Shown here piece after piece: positions 31,601-40,020 of a stretch of 64,000 nt of DNA. How positions within the stretch are numbered: the first letter of the stretch is position 1; every line of letters begins with the position of its first letter. The position numbers and the translations under genes are program-made. This stretch comes from Isotricha intestinalis (lineage: Eukaryota > Ciliophora > Litostomatea > Vestibuliferida > Isotrichidae): assembly GCA_023807065.1 (NCBI GenBank), contig JAJJLU010000003.1:1-64000 (forward strand), in the 5' to 3' direction. Below the pieces are notes generated by a model. It was not told the DNA's origin, made no database searches, and saw nothing but the letters and a program-made list of their open reading frames with translations.

Positions 31601-32244
31601 TAATATGTAATACTTACAAAATAAGGAGAAAATTTATTTAAATCAAAAATAAAATCACAAGTATAAATTCTTAAATTTTGTTTATCACATTTATATGTTG
31701 AATTTGTTGATACTGCGACATCAATTTTGAAATTTTCTAAAATATTATCTTCAAAAAAATCAAAATTTATTTTGGCAGTTTTTTCAGATTTATCTTTTTG
31801 AAAAAACAATTTATTTTTATCTGGTTTAAAACTTCTTAGGTAATAAGAACTGTTTGATAAATCAATTTCTTTTTCTTCATCTTTTATGTTTATTAATTGA
31901 TAAATTCCTCCATAATACTCTATCATTATTATAATTTTAGATGAATCAGATTTAAATTTATTTGAACAATTTGCTTTCTTTGTACAAAAAGTTAAATTTT
32001 TTTTTTCAATATCATCATCTTCATTATCGTATATAATTGTTATTTCTGTAATATTTGATATATTATAATAGTCTGAAGTTATTGTTATAGTTGAATTTAA
32101 TCTTGCTGGCTTTGGAATTTCTATGTTAAGTAAATCTTCTGATAATGAATTTTGTGATTGAGTATTTCTGAGAAATCCTTTGTTTTTTTCATAAGTGAAT
32201 GATGTCAATACTAATAAGATAAATAAAAAATTTTTATCAATCAT
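25630..32244 (-). CDS. Giant surface protein with repeats, EGF-like segment and polytopic C-terminus
   Basis: 2204 residues. A signal peptide (MIDKNFLFILLVLTSF) is followed by about 1450 residues of beta-rich sequence. Modules of roughly 100-130 residues each close with a G-[EKN]-Y-x-[IL] motif (EGEYMIKYY, SGEYKLYIKF, SGEYNLYYV, KGEFKIKFVF, KGEYILKSF), like stacked Ig/E-set domains. An EGF-like cysteine cluster (CSTNYCVNGVC...CNCNKEYTGLYC) lies at about 27640-27760. A membrane helix near 26430-26500 is followed by a charged loop, then about five more helices to the end (FIFVVTVFFFYYSVVFF, WVLFSSLYIAAISM). The order, large ectodomain, TM, loop, TM bundle, recalls polycystin-1-like receptors, but no clear GPS cleavage site or PLAT domain was seen. 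Likely a plasma-membrane adhesion or sensory protein. Confidence 0.7.
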   Translation of the reverse strand: MIDKNFLFILLVLTSFTYEKNKGFLRNTQSQNSLSEDLLNIEIPKPARLNSTITITSDYYNISNITEITIIYDNEDDDIEKKNLTFCTKKANCSNKFKSDSSKIIIMIEYYGGIYQLINIKDEEKEIDLSNSSYYLRSFKPDKNKLFFQKDKSEKTAKINFDFFEDNILENFKIDVAVSTNSTYKCDKQNLRIYTCDFIFDLNKFSPYFVSITYYDELPKSTTITFSLYIFIYSIIGNSTCSDNGKNISLLIESEENLGYNFDIYLDKEKQYKFSTQVYEKTNQIAHFKFNKDFNTSTLYVYLSDEELTIIEDYFLEFYPHYFINVDRNIIPMDKTQSIILTYSRQLQKYEFEKIIFFKDKNNTEEIRYPKTYEDKVICSINFDYANYLTEGEYMIKYYHKCGSESNSGLSVFFGNLNVYKVSPPYYNITQTDYVTYNITLLGAIEGTKLLLKNEQNEKLDDVPYELIPFEEEFYFSFTIPPRKNSTSPGKYFICIIKDDRIQESEKYILVYNYEVEFVQNSTFLIFNKTLENPLEIQLNNEILSEQILKISFGYLKLPFTYENKIIKINTNELINEMKSEGKYDLKFELINEEILTYSIKYYMFKLINPQFYFDITKTSQKNLPIEINIENPIYYIDYFYYRELNQNPKKLTCILKTEETYNIQCELNIEIPSKKSLSIEFSEDKEYFYSQRIMEISTFSVNEGQCHTETTKKLEVHASYFNDLDIYIISSEREYKLDKDIEDNEIFRGENFTSGEYKLYIKFNGTNTLIELPDSEITILKKYTSLNYLTTIEKKVTSLYNVEFEETLDYDISKLIFKYKSNELINTIESSQCVKTNNFSIQCRFNFGGQKSGEYNLYYVDSCGKEIKITDDNIPILIAELVTNYQILEINPKSLSLPMYQKEELFLLFDKNFTDTVYVEKIRFVYKENYTELSYSFNVTINEDNQANISLTDFKIEESIKGEFKIKFVFNNGDYGLSDLTITFLALNFEFSRFNIILNSKSQILRVKILGDEKEKVTNIYMKPVNKFDAQYEQGKYEGNFTYSFIINNVEDKQFSYSKIETGDQYLVISRVIRVFESVDDFIQFDNINDCFYKFENSNNIIFKSYRKSPHPIDMQSIKAYVINTGLFKVQFYFNKIDNSYILYSDEIKKIDYGNYYIKIVENDDFENPLLSQKITFSNLMYYSKYTFDNIIFNDVICNINNINLIEKESEEKNLLNCNLTDNKILKCEYPFEIPFLLNHQDYYLNYENYKLTDTLIIPSFSISDFKVEIEGSLKIGENKIQLISTQFNMSYLEKIKIENSNKQIFIYTKEKPEIIADYIFTIENNIVVFNLNIESEISYKIIELTRTFFESDLSHEPTIQQVNIIINDNPEEPIQIDKIISNNLYEYEKDQSIIIFFNKNILPEEITNIIINNSTNNNFPFKNCIKNTESSLKCIFDLTNISKGEYILKSFDYKNEKIISNIQIKVLGKEPIESCKKGYISLDNKCILPENSNDFSSKKCSTNYCVNGVCVENGLIPNCNCNKEYTGLYCDIKENEIFNYMLKLKSDFKSYDIYKLNDDPLIVKEINYYINNYSNKISNSEYLDFLNIIIDTTKTIKEQSIEYNENLYLLINLGMNAALKKQTIKVNIKQRNLQEEEDVLKDLINLSKDFINYYLSQNTFEENSIKLFTTDLSSINYIFTTNQEDSIKKLNQFTDKMDLSTIDTSNCSSNLFTSSKNGKTLFTQIIFSKEIANSKESSKSVYISELINIGAYSYDSNLKKANLQDNIINQCSNLILKMNSSPTIKYDIINKYSQCSQNGINIYDSKDPAFNNQCFRCENGLNYDIPILYNRKNIIQQYKITKSQNSVSCYFSYINTQNKKVIMSCPNPSNLITENGFSYEIKQINQSFEKDDKEYNNGKIPFLCLLKISKIHKNYAFWFYLIMIILLSGIIALFNFFKHNLLAIKNDKLGTEIKQETELQDKSNGPKEIEKDYDIDSNSSNSNSQVSNHEESKPFQDYFITNLIHLHPLVSIFLPSLIGNQMINSLIFLFSIITTFGFNSLYFTQNMLEKRIQSERRNNFFFCFKNFHRILLSIISMMLLNAIVRLICLVTKKKWNELDNLIRGSKDDKAKLNEADHFEKDMYIQRLITIIFIFVVTVFFFYYSVVFFSIYQNAQIEWFYSGIWGMIFNWVLFSSLYIAAISMIESDGLNEIAYYMKRIFIF

Positions 32245-32846
32245 TTTTATATATAATTAAAATTATATATTTAAAATGAAATATAATTTTCTATTTATTA
32301 TATAATTATTTAAGATTAAAATAAAATAATTATCATTTCAATTTTTAATCAAAAAAAAAAATTGAAAATAAAAATTCCAAAAGTTAAAAATCCAGAAAAA
32401 AACATAAAAATTCTAAAAAATAATATATTATAATATATAAAATAAATTTAATTATCTATTACATTTATTTTAATGATAAATATAATTTCATTTAGAATTT
32501 TGAGATAAGATTTGATAATTTTGTTTTTGGTAACATTTATTTGCATTTATAGAAAATTGGATTTGTTTTTTAATATTTCTTCATACTAAAAGTAGGTTAA
32601 TTAGTAGATATTCAAGGGTACAATTGAAATTTTTTATTACGTTTTTTAGAGTTTTAATAATTTTAAAGTGTTTTTTATTTTTGATGATTGTTTTAAAAGA
32701 ATTTGATTTTTTTTTTTTTATATTTTTTAAAAAAAGACAATTTCTTTAAATTAGTATCAAAATAAGTTATATAAAAAGAAAATAATAAAAAATTAAAATT
32801 TATATACATCAAAATTGTCATTTGAAAAATATATATTAAATAAAAA
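32245..32846. other. Intergenic, no gene seen
   Basis: 600 bp of AT-rich spacer between divergent genes. Short minus-strand frames at its right edge overlap the kinase gene and are shadows. No RNA gene or repeat recognised. Confidence 0.5.
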
Positions 32847-33863
32847 ATGAGGTCTTTTTCAACAACATCATCAACTTCATCAAAAGATAATACAGACAAC
32901 GAAATATACATAGATAAAGAGAAAGATATAGTATTATATCTAAATAAGCAACTTGGAAAAGGAGGATTTGGTCAAATATACAAAGGTGAACATATAAAAT
33001 CACATACACCTTTAGGAATAAAAGTAGAAATAATAAATTCTCATCCTCATTTAGAAAGTGAATATAACATATTAAATTTATTACAAGGAGGAATAGGAAT
33101 ACCAAAAGCATATAAATTTATTAATACAAAAGAAAAAAATTATTTAATAATGGAATTGTTAGGTCAATCATTAGATAAATTATATTCTTTATGTAAAAAA
33201 TCTTTTGATATGAAAACAATAATAAAAATAGCAATTCAAATGATAGAAAGAATAGAATATATTCATTCAAAAGGAATAATACATAGAGATATAAAACCTG
33301 CAAATTTTTTAATAGGAACAAAAAAGAGGAAAAATATATTATATTTAATAGATTATGGTTTATCAAAAAGATATATAGATAAAAATAGTAAAGAGCATAT
33401 TCCATATAAAGAAGGGAAAGGATTAACAGGAACTGCAAGATATGTTTCTTTATTTACTCATCATGGAATAGAACAAAGTAGAAGAGATGATATTGAAGGA
33501 ATTGCTTATAATTTAATATTTTTAGCCAAAGGAAAATTACCTTGGCAAGGAGTGAGAGTTAAAAATAAAAAAGAAAAACATAAAAAAATTATGGAAAAAA
33601 AATTAATGTATTCTCCTGAAGAATTATGCTATGGTTTACCTGAAGAATTCCCTATTTTACTTAAATATTCCAGAAAATTAGATTTTATGGAAAAACCCGA
33701 TTATGAAGGAATTAAAGGCATGTTTAAAGAATTATTAGAAAATAACAAAGAATCTTTAGATATGAAGTTTTGCTGGGAAAATCAAAGTGATTTTGAAAGT
33801 GATAGTGAAGATAGTAAAGAAAAAAATAATACTAAAATTATTTGTAAAAAAGATAATAAGTAA
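32847..33863 (+). CDS. Casein kinase 1 family protein kinase
   Basis: 338 residues; the kinase domain spans about 30-310. Seen are the glycine loop LGKGGFGQIY, Lys59 in GIKVE, the catalytic loop HRDIKPANFL with D148, the metal motif DYG (169-171) and the CK1-specific TGTARYVS...GIEQSRRDDIEG block. CK1 lacks the usual APE motif, as here. The metal-binding motif is DYG rather than DFG; Asp169 is kept, so activity is expected. The tail is short and acidic with Ser (SDFESDSEDSKEKN). CK1 enzymes phosphorylate primed Ser/Thr sites and act in membrane traffic, cilia and DNA repair; the specific role here is unknown. Confidence 0.95.
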   Translation: MRSFSTTSSTSSKDNTDNEIYIDKEKDIVLYLNKQLGKGGFGQIYKGEHIKSHTPLGIKVEIINSHPHLESEYNILNLLQGGIGIPKAYKFINTKEKNYLIMELLGQSLDKLYSLCKKSFDMKTIIKIAIQMIERIEYIHSKGIIHRDIKPANFLIGTKKRKNILYLIDYGLSKRYIDKNSKEHIPYKEGKGLTGTARYVSLFTHHGIEQSRRDDIEGIAYNLIFLAKGKLPWQGVRVKNKKEKHKKIMEKKLMYSPEELCYGLPEEFPILLKYSRKLDFMEKPDYEGIKGMFKELLENNKESLDMKFCWENQSDFESDSEDSKEKNNTKIICKKDNK

Positions 33864-34109
33864 TTTTTTTTTTGATTTTTTTTTTGACTTTTTTATTTAT
33901 GATTTTTGATGTTTGCTTTATATATTTTTTAATTTTAAATGATTACTTTTATTTTATTTTATTTTTAAAAATATAAATTATCAAATTGATTTATTTATTT
34001 CAATATGTTTAAAAAGGTTTCCTATATTATTCTTTTTTTTAACATTCCTATATTTGATTATATGAGTTTTATATTATCAGAATTTAGTTAATAAATATAT
34101 TTTTATCAA

Positions 34110-35111
34110 ATGATTAAAAATTATTTTTATGGAAAACAAAGAAAAAAAAATATTAAAATTGCTCCATTTAACAATAAAATGTATATTTCAAATTCAATCA
34201 CTCATGATGAAATAAACATTATAAAAGTAGAAAGACAAATATTATAAAATAAATCATAGAGAGAATAAATAAATATTGTAAATGAAAGTATAAATCCATA
34301 TGATAATGATAATTGGATTACAAATCAAAAATCAAGATTTTTACACAAACACCTAGAAAAAACATATTTATATATTGTTTAGATAAAGAAGAAAATCCAT
34401 TTTTTAGAACCTCATCGAGGAGGGTATTTTTATTTAAATGGAATAATAATAATGAAAATGATATTTATATTTATTTTATATAATTTTAATAGAATAAAGA
34501 AAATTTAGGTTATTATTATTTTTGCTTTTTATTATTAGTTGCACTTTATTTTGATCCTGAATATCCAAAAAATAATATTGGGAAATTTATTAGAAAACCA
34601 AGGATTATTTTTGTCAATTAATCAAATTATTATGTTATTTATTGTTATTATATTTCTAATGAAGATTATGATCATCATTGCCCTTGGATAGGTCATTTTA
34701 TTGGAAAAACAAATAATTATTATTGCTTATTATTTAGTACTTTTTTCTCTTTTTAGATATTTAGCCAGTGATCTTACAAATTTTCTTTTTTTTAATTAAT
34801 TTTTGTTTATCACAGAAATTTTCTTATTTTTTAATTGTCTCGAAAAGATTTGAAAAATGGCCTTTAATCTTTTTAGATGGGATTTTATTTCTTATTTATA
34901 AAGTGTATATAAATTATAATATACTGTTTTCCAAAAAATTTGAAAAATAGATAATATCTCTTCTAAAAAAGAAAATAAAAATGAACCTACAATAGAATTA
35001 TCTTTGGCCAATACTCAAAAAAATAAAGAAGAAAATCTGAATAAAGAAATATATAAAAAGAAAATAATCTTAGATTTATATGATGTAAATAATTGTTTAT
35101 TTGAATTTTGA
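34110..35111 (+). pseudogene. Broken DHHC palmitoyltransferase gene
   Basis: A frame from ATG 34110 reads protein-like (IKNYFYGKQRKKNIKIAPFN) but is broken by TAA, TAG, TAA and TAG. A membrane-helix stretch and ALYFDPEYPKNNIG follow, matching the DP motif after TM2 of DHHC enzymes. At 34655-34710 comes EDYDHHCPWIGHFIGKTNNY, the catalytic DHHC core. Upstream zinc cysteines expected before the core appear as Tyr (CYYISNED). After a TAG the reading shifts to 34768-34947 (membrane helices) and again to about 34952-35108. S-acyltransferases attach palmitate to cysteines. Multiple stops, frameshifts and lost cysteines make this a pseudogene rather than a spliced gene. Nothing else is seen from 33864 to 35234. 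Confidence 0.7.
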
Positions 35112-35234
35112 ATTATACTTTTCAAAAAGAAAAAGATAAAATTTTAAAACTTTAAAACAATTATTATAAATATAGTGTAAAGGCGAACCATTAAATTATA
35201 AAAAAATTAATTTAATTTTTTAAATTTTTTTGAA

Positions 35235-36755
35235 TTATTTAAAATAATGTTCAAACTTTTTATAATCCTCATAAACTTTTAATGATTCTAAATCAGAAAG
35301 TTTTAAATATATCCCTTTAAATTCATTGACATAAAAATTCTCACCTCCAAATTGATTTTTAACTTTTTCACCTACTTTAATAAATAATGTCATTAATCTT
35401 ATTACAGCAGTAAGTCTCATATCAATTAATTGTTTTTCAATACAATTATCAACTTGTTGCATAAAAATTTTAGTTACATCATATTTATTTTTATGAAATA
35501 TTTTGATAATGCATTGATTATCTGGATTTAATAATAATCTCCATATACCTTCATATTCACCTAACCATATATCATATTTAAGAGTTTCTAAAATTTTTTG
35601 AAAGATAATACTATTATAAAGAGATTTTTCGAGATTTTCAACATCTTTATCATTTACAATATTAGTAAGAATTTTTAATATTTCTCTAAATACTCTCCTC
35701 TTTATTCCTGCTTTAGGTGGTGAAATAAAAACTAATATTTTAAACAGCAAGTCTGGACTTTTACACATTGACATAAATTCTTCTAAATGATTTATACAAT
35801 GTCCAAATTCATCTCCTTCCCTATTTAATGTCTCATTTAATAAATTAGATTCATTTATTAGATGATTAAATATATCATCTTTATTATTACACATCTCTCC
35901 CATTTTCAATAAATATACACTACAAACATTCTTCCCTAGATTCTTTACCATAAAATCTACACATTTCATTTTTGTCTCTTTTATATTTATTGATATATTT
36001 TTTGTATCTGCATATTTAAATATTTCAAAAATAATTTGTCCTGTTTTAAAACAAGAACAACAGAGATTATCATTAAGTCTTAACCCATGACCACAACAAC
36101 ATACATTAGTAATATATATTGCTATTACTAATACCTTATAAAAAAAATCAGGATATTTTTTTAATATATATATACTATGAAAATAATCCTCATCTTTTGA
36201 CATACATATACAAAATAAAGTTAGAAAATATTCCAATGAATATATTTTATTTTTATCATCAACTAATATATATACTTTTGGAAGATTCTGAAAATCAATA
36301 CAAATATTAAATAATTTTAAATGCATTTCAATCCAATGATCTTGAAAATACATTTCAAGATAATTTGGAATTAAATCATATATATTACATAATGTACAAA
36401 ATATTCGTTGTATATTTTCGCCAAATTCTGTCTTATCTTCAGTATTATAATTATATTTTTTCAATATATTTTCATAATCATTATATACTTTTTTATTTAT
36501 TTCTTTTGCCTTCTCATTACTATTCTTATTTTTATTTTTTAATCTATCTTCATCTAAATTAATATTCCATATTTTATCCATATCATAATCTTTCTCAATA
36601 TTTTTTGAAAATTCTCTAAAAAAATTCTTTTTAAAATCTCTTAAAAAATTTTCTTCAAACTCTTCTGTAAAATCTTTTTTTTTTTTGGGTTGTTCTATAT
36701 TATTTTTTTTTTTTATTTTTTCTTTTTTTTTTTCTTTATTATTCTTTCCTCCCAT
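35235..36755 (-). CDS. Unrecognised helical protein with Cys-rich insert
   Basis: 506 residues. A strongly basic start (KNNKEKKKEKIKKKN) is followed by acidic helical sequence, then about 380 residues of alternating hydrophobic and polar helices that look like an ARM/HEAT-type solenoid. In the middle sits a cysteine- and histidine-containing insert (NVCCCGHGLRLNDNLCCSCF) that could bind zinc. No membrane segment or signal peptide. I cannot assign a family. The intact long frame and varied composition argue for a real, folded protein. Confidence 0.6.
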   Translation of the reverse strand: MGGKNNKEKKKEKIKKKNNIEQPKKKKDFTEEFEENFLRDFKKNFFREFSKNIEKDYDMDKIWNINLDEDRLKNKNKNSNEKAKEINKKVYNDYENILKKYNYNTEDKTEFGENIQRIFCTLCNIYDLIPNYLEMYFQDHWIEMHLKLFNICIDFQNLPKVYILVDDKNKIYSLEYFLTLFCICMSKDEDYFHSIYILKKYPDFFYKVLVIAIYITNVCCCGHGLRLNDNLCCSCFKTGQIIFEIFKYADTKNISINIKETKMKCVDFMVKNLGKNVCSVYLLKMGEMCNNKDDIFNHLINESNLLNETLNREGDEFGHCINHLEEFMSMCKSPDLLFKILVFISPPKAGIKRRVFREILKILTNIVNDKDVENLEKSLYNSIIFQKILETLKYDIWLGEYEGIWRLLLNPDNQCIIKIFHKNKYDVTKIFMQQVDNCIEKQLIDMRLTAVIRLMTLFIKVGEKVKNQFGGENFYVNEFKGIYLKLSDLESLKVYEDYKKFEHYFK

Positions 36756-37465
36756 AAATTATTATTTATTATTATCTATATAATTTTTATTTTAAATAAA
36801 AAAAATAATTTTTAATTTAGGTCAATCCCCATTTGACTTTAATTCTTTAATTTATAATATACTTTTATATATTAATTAAATTATTTATTTTTCTTTTTTT
36901 CTACAATAAATTTTTTTTCTTTTGATTTAATTTTGTTGTTCAATTTTTATTTAAAAAAAACTATTTGAATACAAAGATGAAAATGAGGATGATACATTTA
37001 TTGAGCTAAATTATTTTATTTTTAATTGAATTAATTCCTTTATATTTAAAGTTAAAACTATTTGATGGATTAATTTTGATTAATATAAAAATATAATAAA
37101 TATATATTTAAAATTCTAGGATTTAATTAATTAATAATTATTTTCTCATTAATGGGAAATATTTTGATAATTTAATTTCATTATTTATCATTTATTGGGA
37201 AATTTAAATAAATTGTTAAAGAATTAAATACAATTCAAATTATTTAAAAAAAATTTAAGAACACAAAACAAATCAAATCATATATGAAAATTTTTTAAAA
37301 ACATTGAATAATAAAAAGTAAATTCATTATAATATATTATTATATTATATGATAATATTTTGAATAAGTAATTTAGATTTCTAAAATTTTAAAAAACAAA
37401 AAACATAATTTTAAATATTTATAAAAATAATAAAATAACATAAATTTAAAAATTAATATTAACAT
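36756..37465. other. Intergenic, no gene seen
   Basis: 710 bp of AT-rich DNA between two minus-strand genes. It includes one isolated CAATCCCC at 36823, without tandem copies. No coding remnant or RNA gene recognised. Confidence 0.45.
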
Positions 37466-39373
37466 TTATTTATGTTTCTTTCTTCTCTTATATTTCTGAT
37501 AACTTCTACTTCTACTTCTTCTCCTCTTAAATTTTTTTTCTTTCCTTTCTTTATATTTTTCATCAAAAGATTCTTGACTAAAAGATCGTTTAGAAGTATA
37601 ACTAGAAATACTTTCTTTTCTTTTTTTATTACTTAATTTAGGAGTTTCTTGACTATCACTTTTATCTTTCAATAAATTATTATTTTCTTCTTCCTTATCT
37701 TTAATTAACTTTTCAGCATTTTCTCTAAATTCTCTTAATTCATCAGTTAAAGCACCTAAACCAATTGAAGTAAAAAAATTAATAGCAAAAGTAGTATTTT
37801 TTGGATTATCTCTACAAAAAATGCCACTATAATCATCTAAAGCTCTTTCTTGTAATTGGTCATTTAATTTTTCTAATCCCATATCTTCTGCCATTTCTTG
37901 AAAAAGAAATTTAATAAATATTCTTGAACTTGAAGTTGTATCTTCAACTGTTAATTTAATTATACTTAAAATTTTCCAATCAATTGCAAAAGTATATAAT
38001 AAATGAGCATATAATTTACTTAAATTTCTTATTTTATTTGTATCTAATCTATGTAATTTACTATATTGCTCATAAAATTGTGTTTCAAAATATTTTTTAT
38101 ATATATCTTTTAATTTACATAATCTTTCTGATAATAATCCATGAAATCTTAAATATGTTCTTTCTTGAATACAACATTCTATTACCATATTTACTATTTC
38201 TATTTCTTGACCTTCTTTAATTTGGAGTTTTAATAATTTATGAACACATTCCTGAAAATCTAATGTTGATATAATTGTTAAATATATATTTTTTCTTAAT
38301 TTAATTAAATCTCCATTATTATAATTCATTATTTCATTATTTTCATTTTCCTCTTCTTCAGATTCATTATTATTTTCCACCACATTATTTTCATTTTCTA
38401 TATTTTTTTTTGCTAATTCTGTTATTTCTTTATTTAAATTTTCTGTAATATTATTTACTTGATTTTCTTCTTCTTCATCTCCTAAAATTCCTTTTTTAAT
38501 TTCTTCCCAAATTTTTTCATTAACTTCATAATTATCATCATATTGGAATTTATTTAAATTATTTTGTTCATTAATTTCATCATCAATAAAAAATTGATGA
38601 ATAACTTTATCTTCATCAGCAACTAAATCAAGTTCTTGAATAATAGAAGGATATTCATTAAAATTATTTTTTCTCATTTCAAATAATTTTTCAATAGAAT
38701 ATTGAACTCTTTTACTTACTTTTCCTTCTTCTAACACTTTTCTTAAATTATCAAATATTTTATTAGTTTCTTTACTATTATTTTCGCATAAAAATTGACC
38801 ACATTCCATTAAAAAATTACAAATTAATTCTATTGAATCATCACTAATAAACTCAATTAATATAATTAAAATACCAAAAGCAAGATATGAATTATTAATT
38901 TGTTGATTAATTAAATGAGCAATCATTTTAGTAATAGAGAACAATTGTATTTTATTATTTTTTTTAAAGGCTCTTCTAAAACTTAATATATATCTTCTAA
39001 TAGTTAAAGAGCCAATATCTGGAATTTTAGAATTAATAACACTAATTAAAGCTGCATATACTGAAGTAAAATTTGGAGAAGCCATTTGTGCTTTTATTAT
39101 TGAATTTACTAATAATCCTTGTCCTCTGAATAAATTTTCATGAAATAATTCTATTATTATATTTTGTATATTTGAAGTATTTACTTTGTTTATTATTCCA
39201 TTTATTGATTTTTGAAGAAGATCCCACATTACTTTTTGATATTCTTCACTGTTTTTATCATTTTTTTCTATTATTTCTGCAATCTTTTGATTACGCTTAA
39301 ATGGTGGGATATATAATCTTTCAAAATCTTCTTCTTCTTCTATTTTTGATGTTGAGATTTCTTCTTTTGACAT
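37466..39373 (-). CDS. CWC22: Pre-mRNA-splicing factor CWC22
   Basis: 635 residues. The N-terminal MIF4G domain (about 40-260) opens with WDLLQKSINGIINKVNTSNI and contains LFRGQGLLVNSIIKAQMASP and LTIRRYILSFRRAFKKNN. After an acidic linker, the MA3 domain (about 345-560) begins LRKNIYLTIISTLDFQECVH and contains IECCIQERTYLRFHGLLSER. The protein ends in an Arg/Ser/Lys tail (KRRRSRSRSYQKYKRR). This is the CWC22 architecture; CWC22 acts in the spliceosome and, in animals, loads eIF4A3 for the exon junction complex. Its presence implies active splicing, although none of the genes in this window needs an intron. Confidence 0.92.
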   Translation of the reverse strand: MSKEEISTSKIEEEEDFERLYIPPFKRNQKIAEIIEKNDKNSEEYQKVMWDLLQKSINGIINKVNTSNIQNIIIELFHENLFRGQGLLVNSIIKAQMASPNFTSVYAALISVINSKIPDIGSLTIRRYILSFRRAFKKNNKIQLFSITKMIAHLINQQINNSYLAFGILIILIEFISDDSIELICNFLMECGQFLCENNSKETNKIFDNLRKVLEEGKVSKRVQYSIEKLFEMRKNNFNEYPSIIQELDLVADEDKVIHQFFIDDEINEQNNLNKFQYDDNYEVNEKIWEEIKKGILGDEEEENQVNNITENLNKEITELAKKNIENENNVVENNNESEEEENENNEIMNYNNGDLIKLRKNIYLTIISTLDFQECVHKLLKLQIKEGQEIEIVNMVIECCIQERTYLRFHGLLSERLCKLKDIYKKYFETQFYEQYSKLHRLDTNKIRNLSKLYAHLLYTFAIDWKILSIIKLTVEDTTSSSRIFIKFLFQEMAEDMGLEKLNDQLQERALDDYSGIFCRDNPKNTTFAINFFTSIGLGALTDELREFRENAEKLIKDKEEENNNLLKDKSDSQETPKLSNKKRKESISSYTSKRSFSQESFDEKYKERKEKKFKRRRSRSRSYQKYKRRKKHK

Positions 39374-39670
39374 TTTTATGATTTTCTATGATAATATTTC
39401 AAAATTAATTATTTGATATTATTTTTTATTTATTCATTTAATCTTTAATTGTTTTATTGAATTTATTTCTTGAAAGAATACAAAATCATGATAATAAATA
39501 ATTAATTATTAATGACGTAAAAATTGAGATTCTTAGACACAAATAAAAAGGAAATCATTTTCTATATAAAGATAAATAAAAAAGATTAGACCCTGAATAA
39601 GCTTTAAAATAAATATTTAAAACATGAAAGAAAATAAAGAATTAAACAAAATAAAAAATTTAAAAAAAAA

Positions 39671-39690
39671 TATAAAAGCCTTAAAAAAAA
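39671..39690 (+). promoter_or_regulatory. TATAAA-CCTTAAAA element upstream of the 103-residue protein
   Basis: TATAAAAGCCTTAAAAAAAA begins 38 bases before the ATG at 39709 and is followed by ATATATATTTAAAA. The same arrangement is found upstream of the next two plus-strand genes (40503 and 41544), suggesting a shared core promoter or initiator. The rest of 39374-39708 shows nothing else. Confidence 0.45.
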
Positions 39691-39708
39691 GCATATATAT
39701 TTAAAAAA

Positions 39709-40020
39709 ATGGATAAAATTCCTCCAGAAGTATTAGCAAAAATAAAAGAAGCAAATAAAGCAGCATTAGCAGATCCAGCAAAATTAGATGCTCATTTAGA
39801 AACAACTTGGAAAAATGTTGCTGGAGATGCTGAAAAAATTCCAGTTGAAAAAATTGCAGATTTAATGAAAGAAGGTTCTAAATTACATGGAAGACCTGAA
39901 CCTAAAAAAGAAATGCTTGATTTAGCTGTTAATATAATGAAAAAAGAAGGAGTTACTGAACTTGATAAAGAATTTTTTAAGAAAAGATCTATTGAGCAAA
40001 TGAAAAAAATGGCTGCTTAA
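39709..40020 (+). CDS. Small acidic/basic helical protein, possibly degenerate EF-hand
   Basis: 103 residues, well-balanced composition with many Ala, Pro and Gly codons, unlike most genes here, which hints at strong expression. Helical segments MDKIPPEVLAKIKEANKAAL and KIPVEKIADLMKEGSKLHG, then ELDKEFFKKRSIEQMKK. The spacing resembles paired EF-hands whose calcium ligands are lost, but no canonical loop is present. No signal peptide. Family not recognised with confidence. Confidence 0.7.
   Translation: MDKIPPEVLAKIKEANKAALADPAKLDAHLETTWKNVAGDAEKIPVEKIADLMKEGSKLHGRPEPKKEMLDLAVNIMKKEGVTELDKEFFKKRSIEQMKKMAA

Noticed and set aside
32693..33438. Hydrophobic minus-strand frames over the CK1 gene
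   Set aside because: Shadows of the kinase coding sequence, composed of Leu/Tyr/Ile from AT-rich antisense codons.
34737..34756. GT-AG string with pyrimidine tract inside the DHHC relic, like a 20-base intron
   Set aside because: Removing it does not restore an open frame through the next exon (a TAG follows at once), and other breaks and Cys losses remain.
36823..36830. Isolated CAATCCCC resembling the telomere-like unit
   Set aside because: Single copy with no tandem partner; expected by chance in 64 kb.
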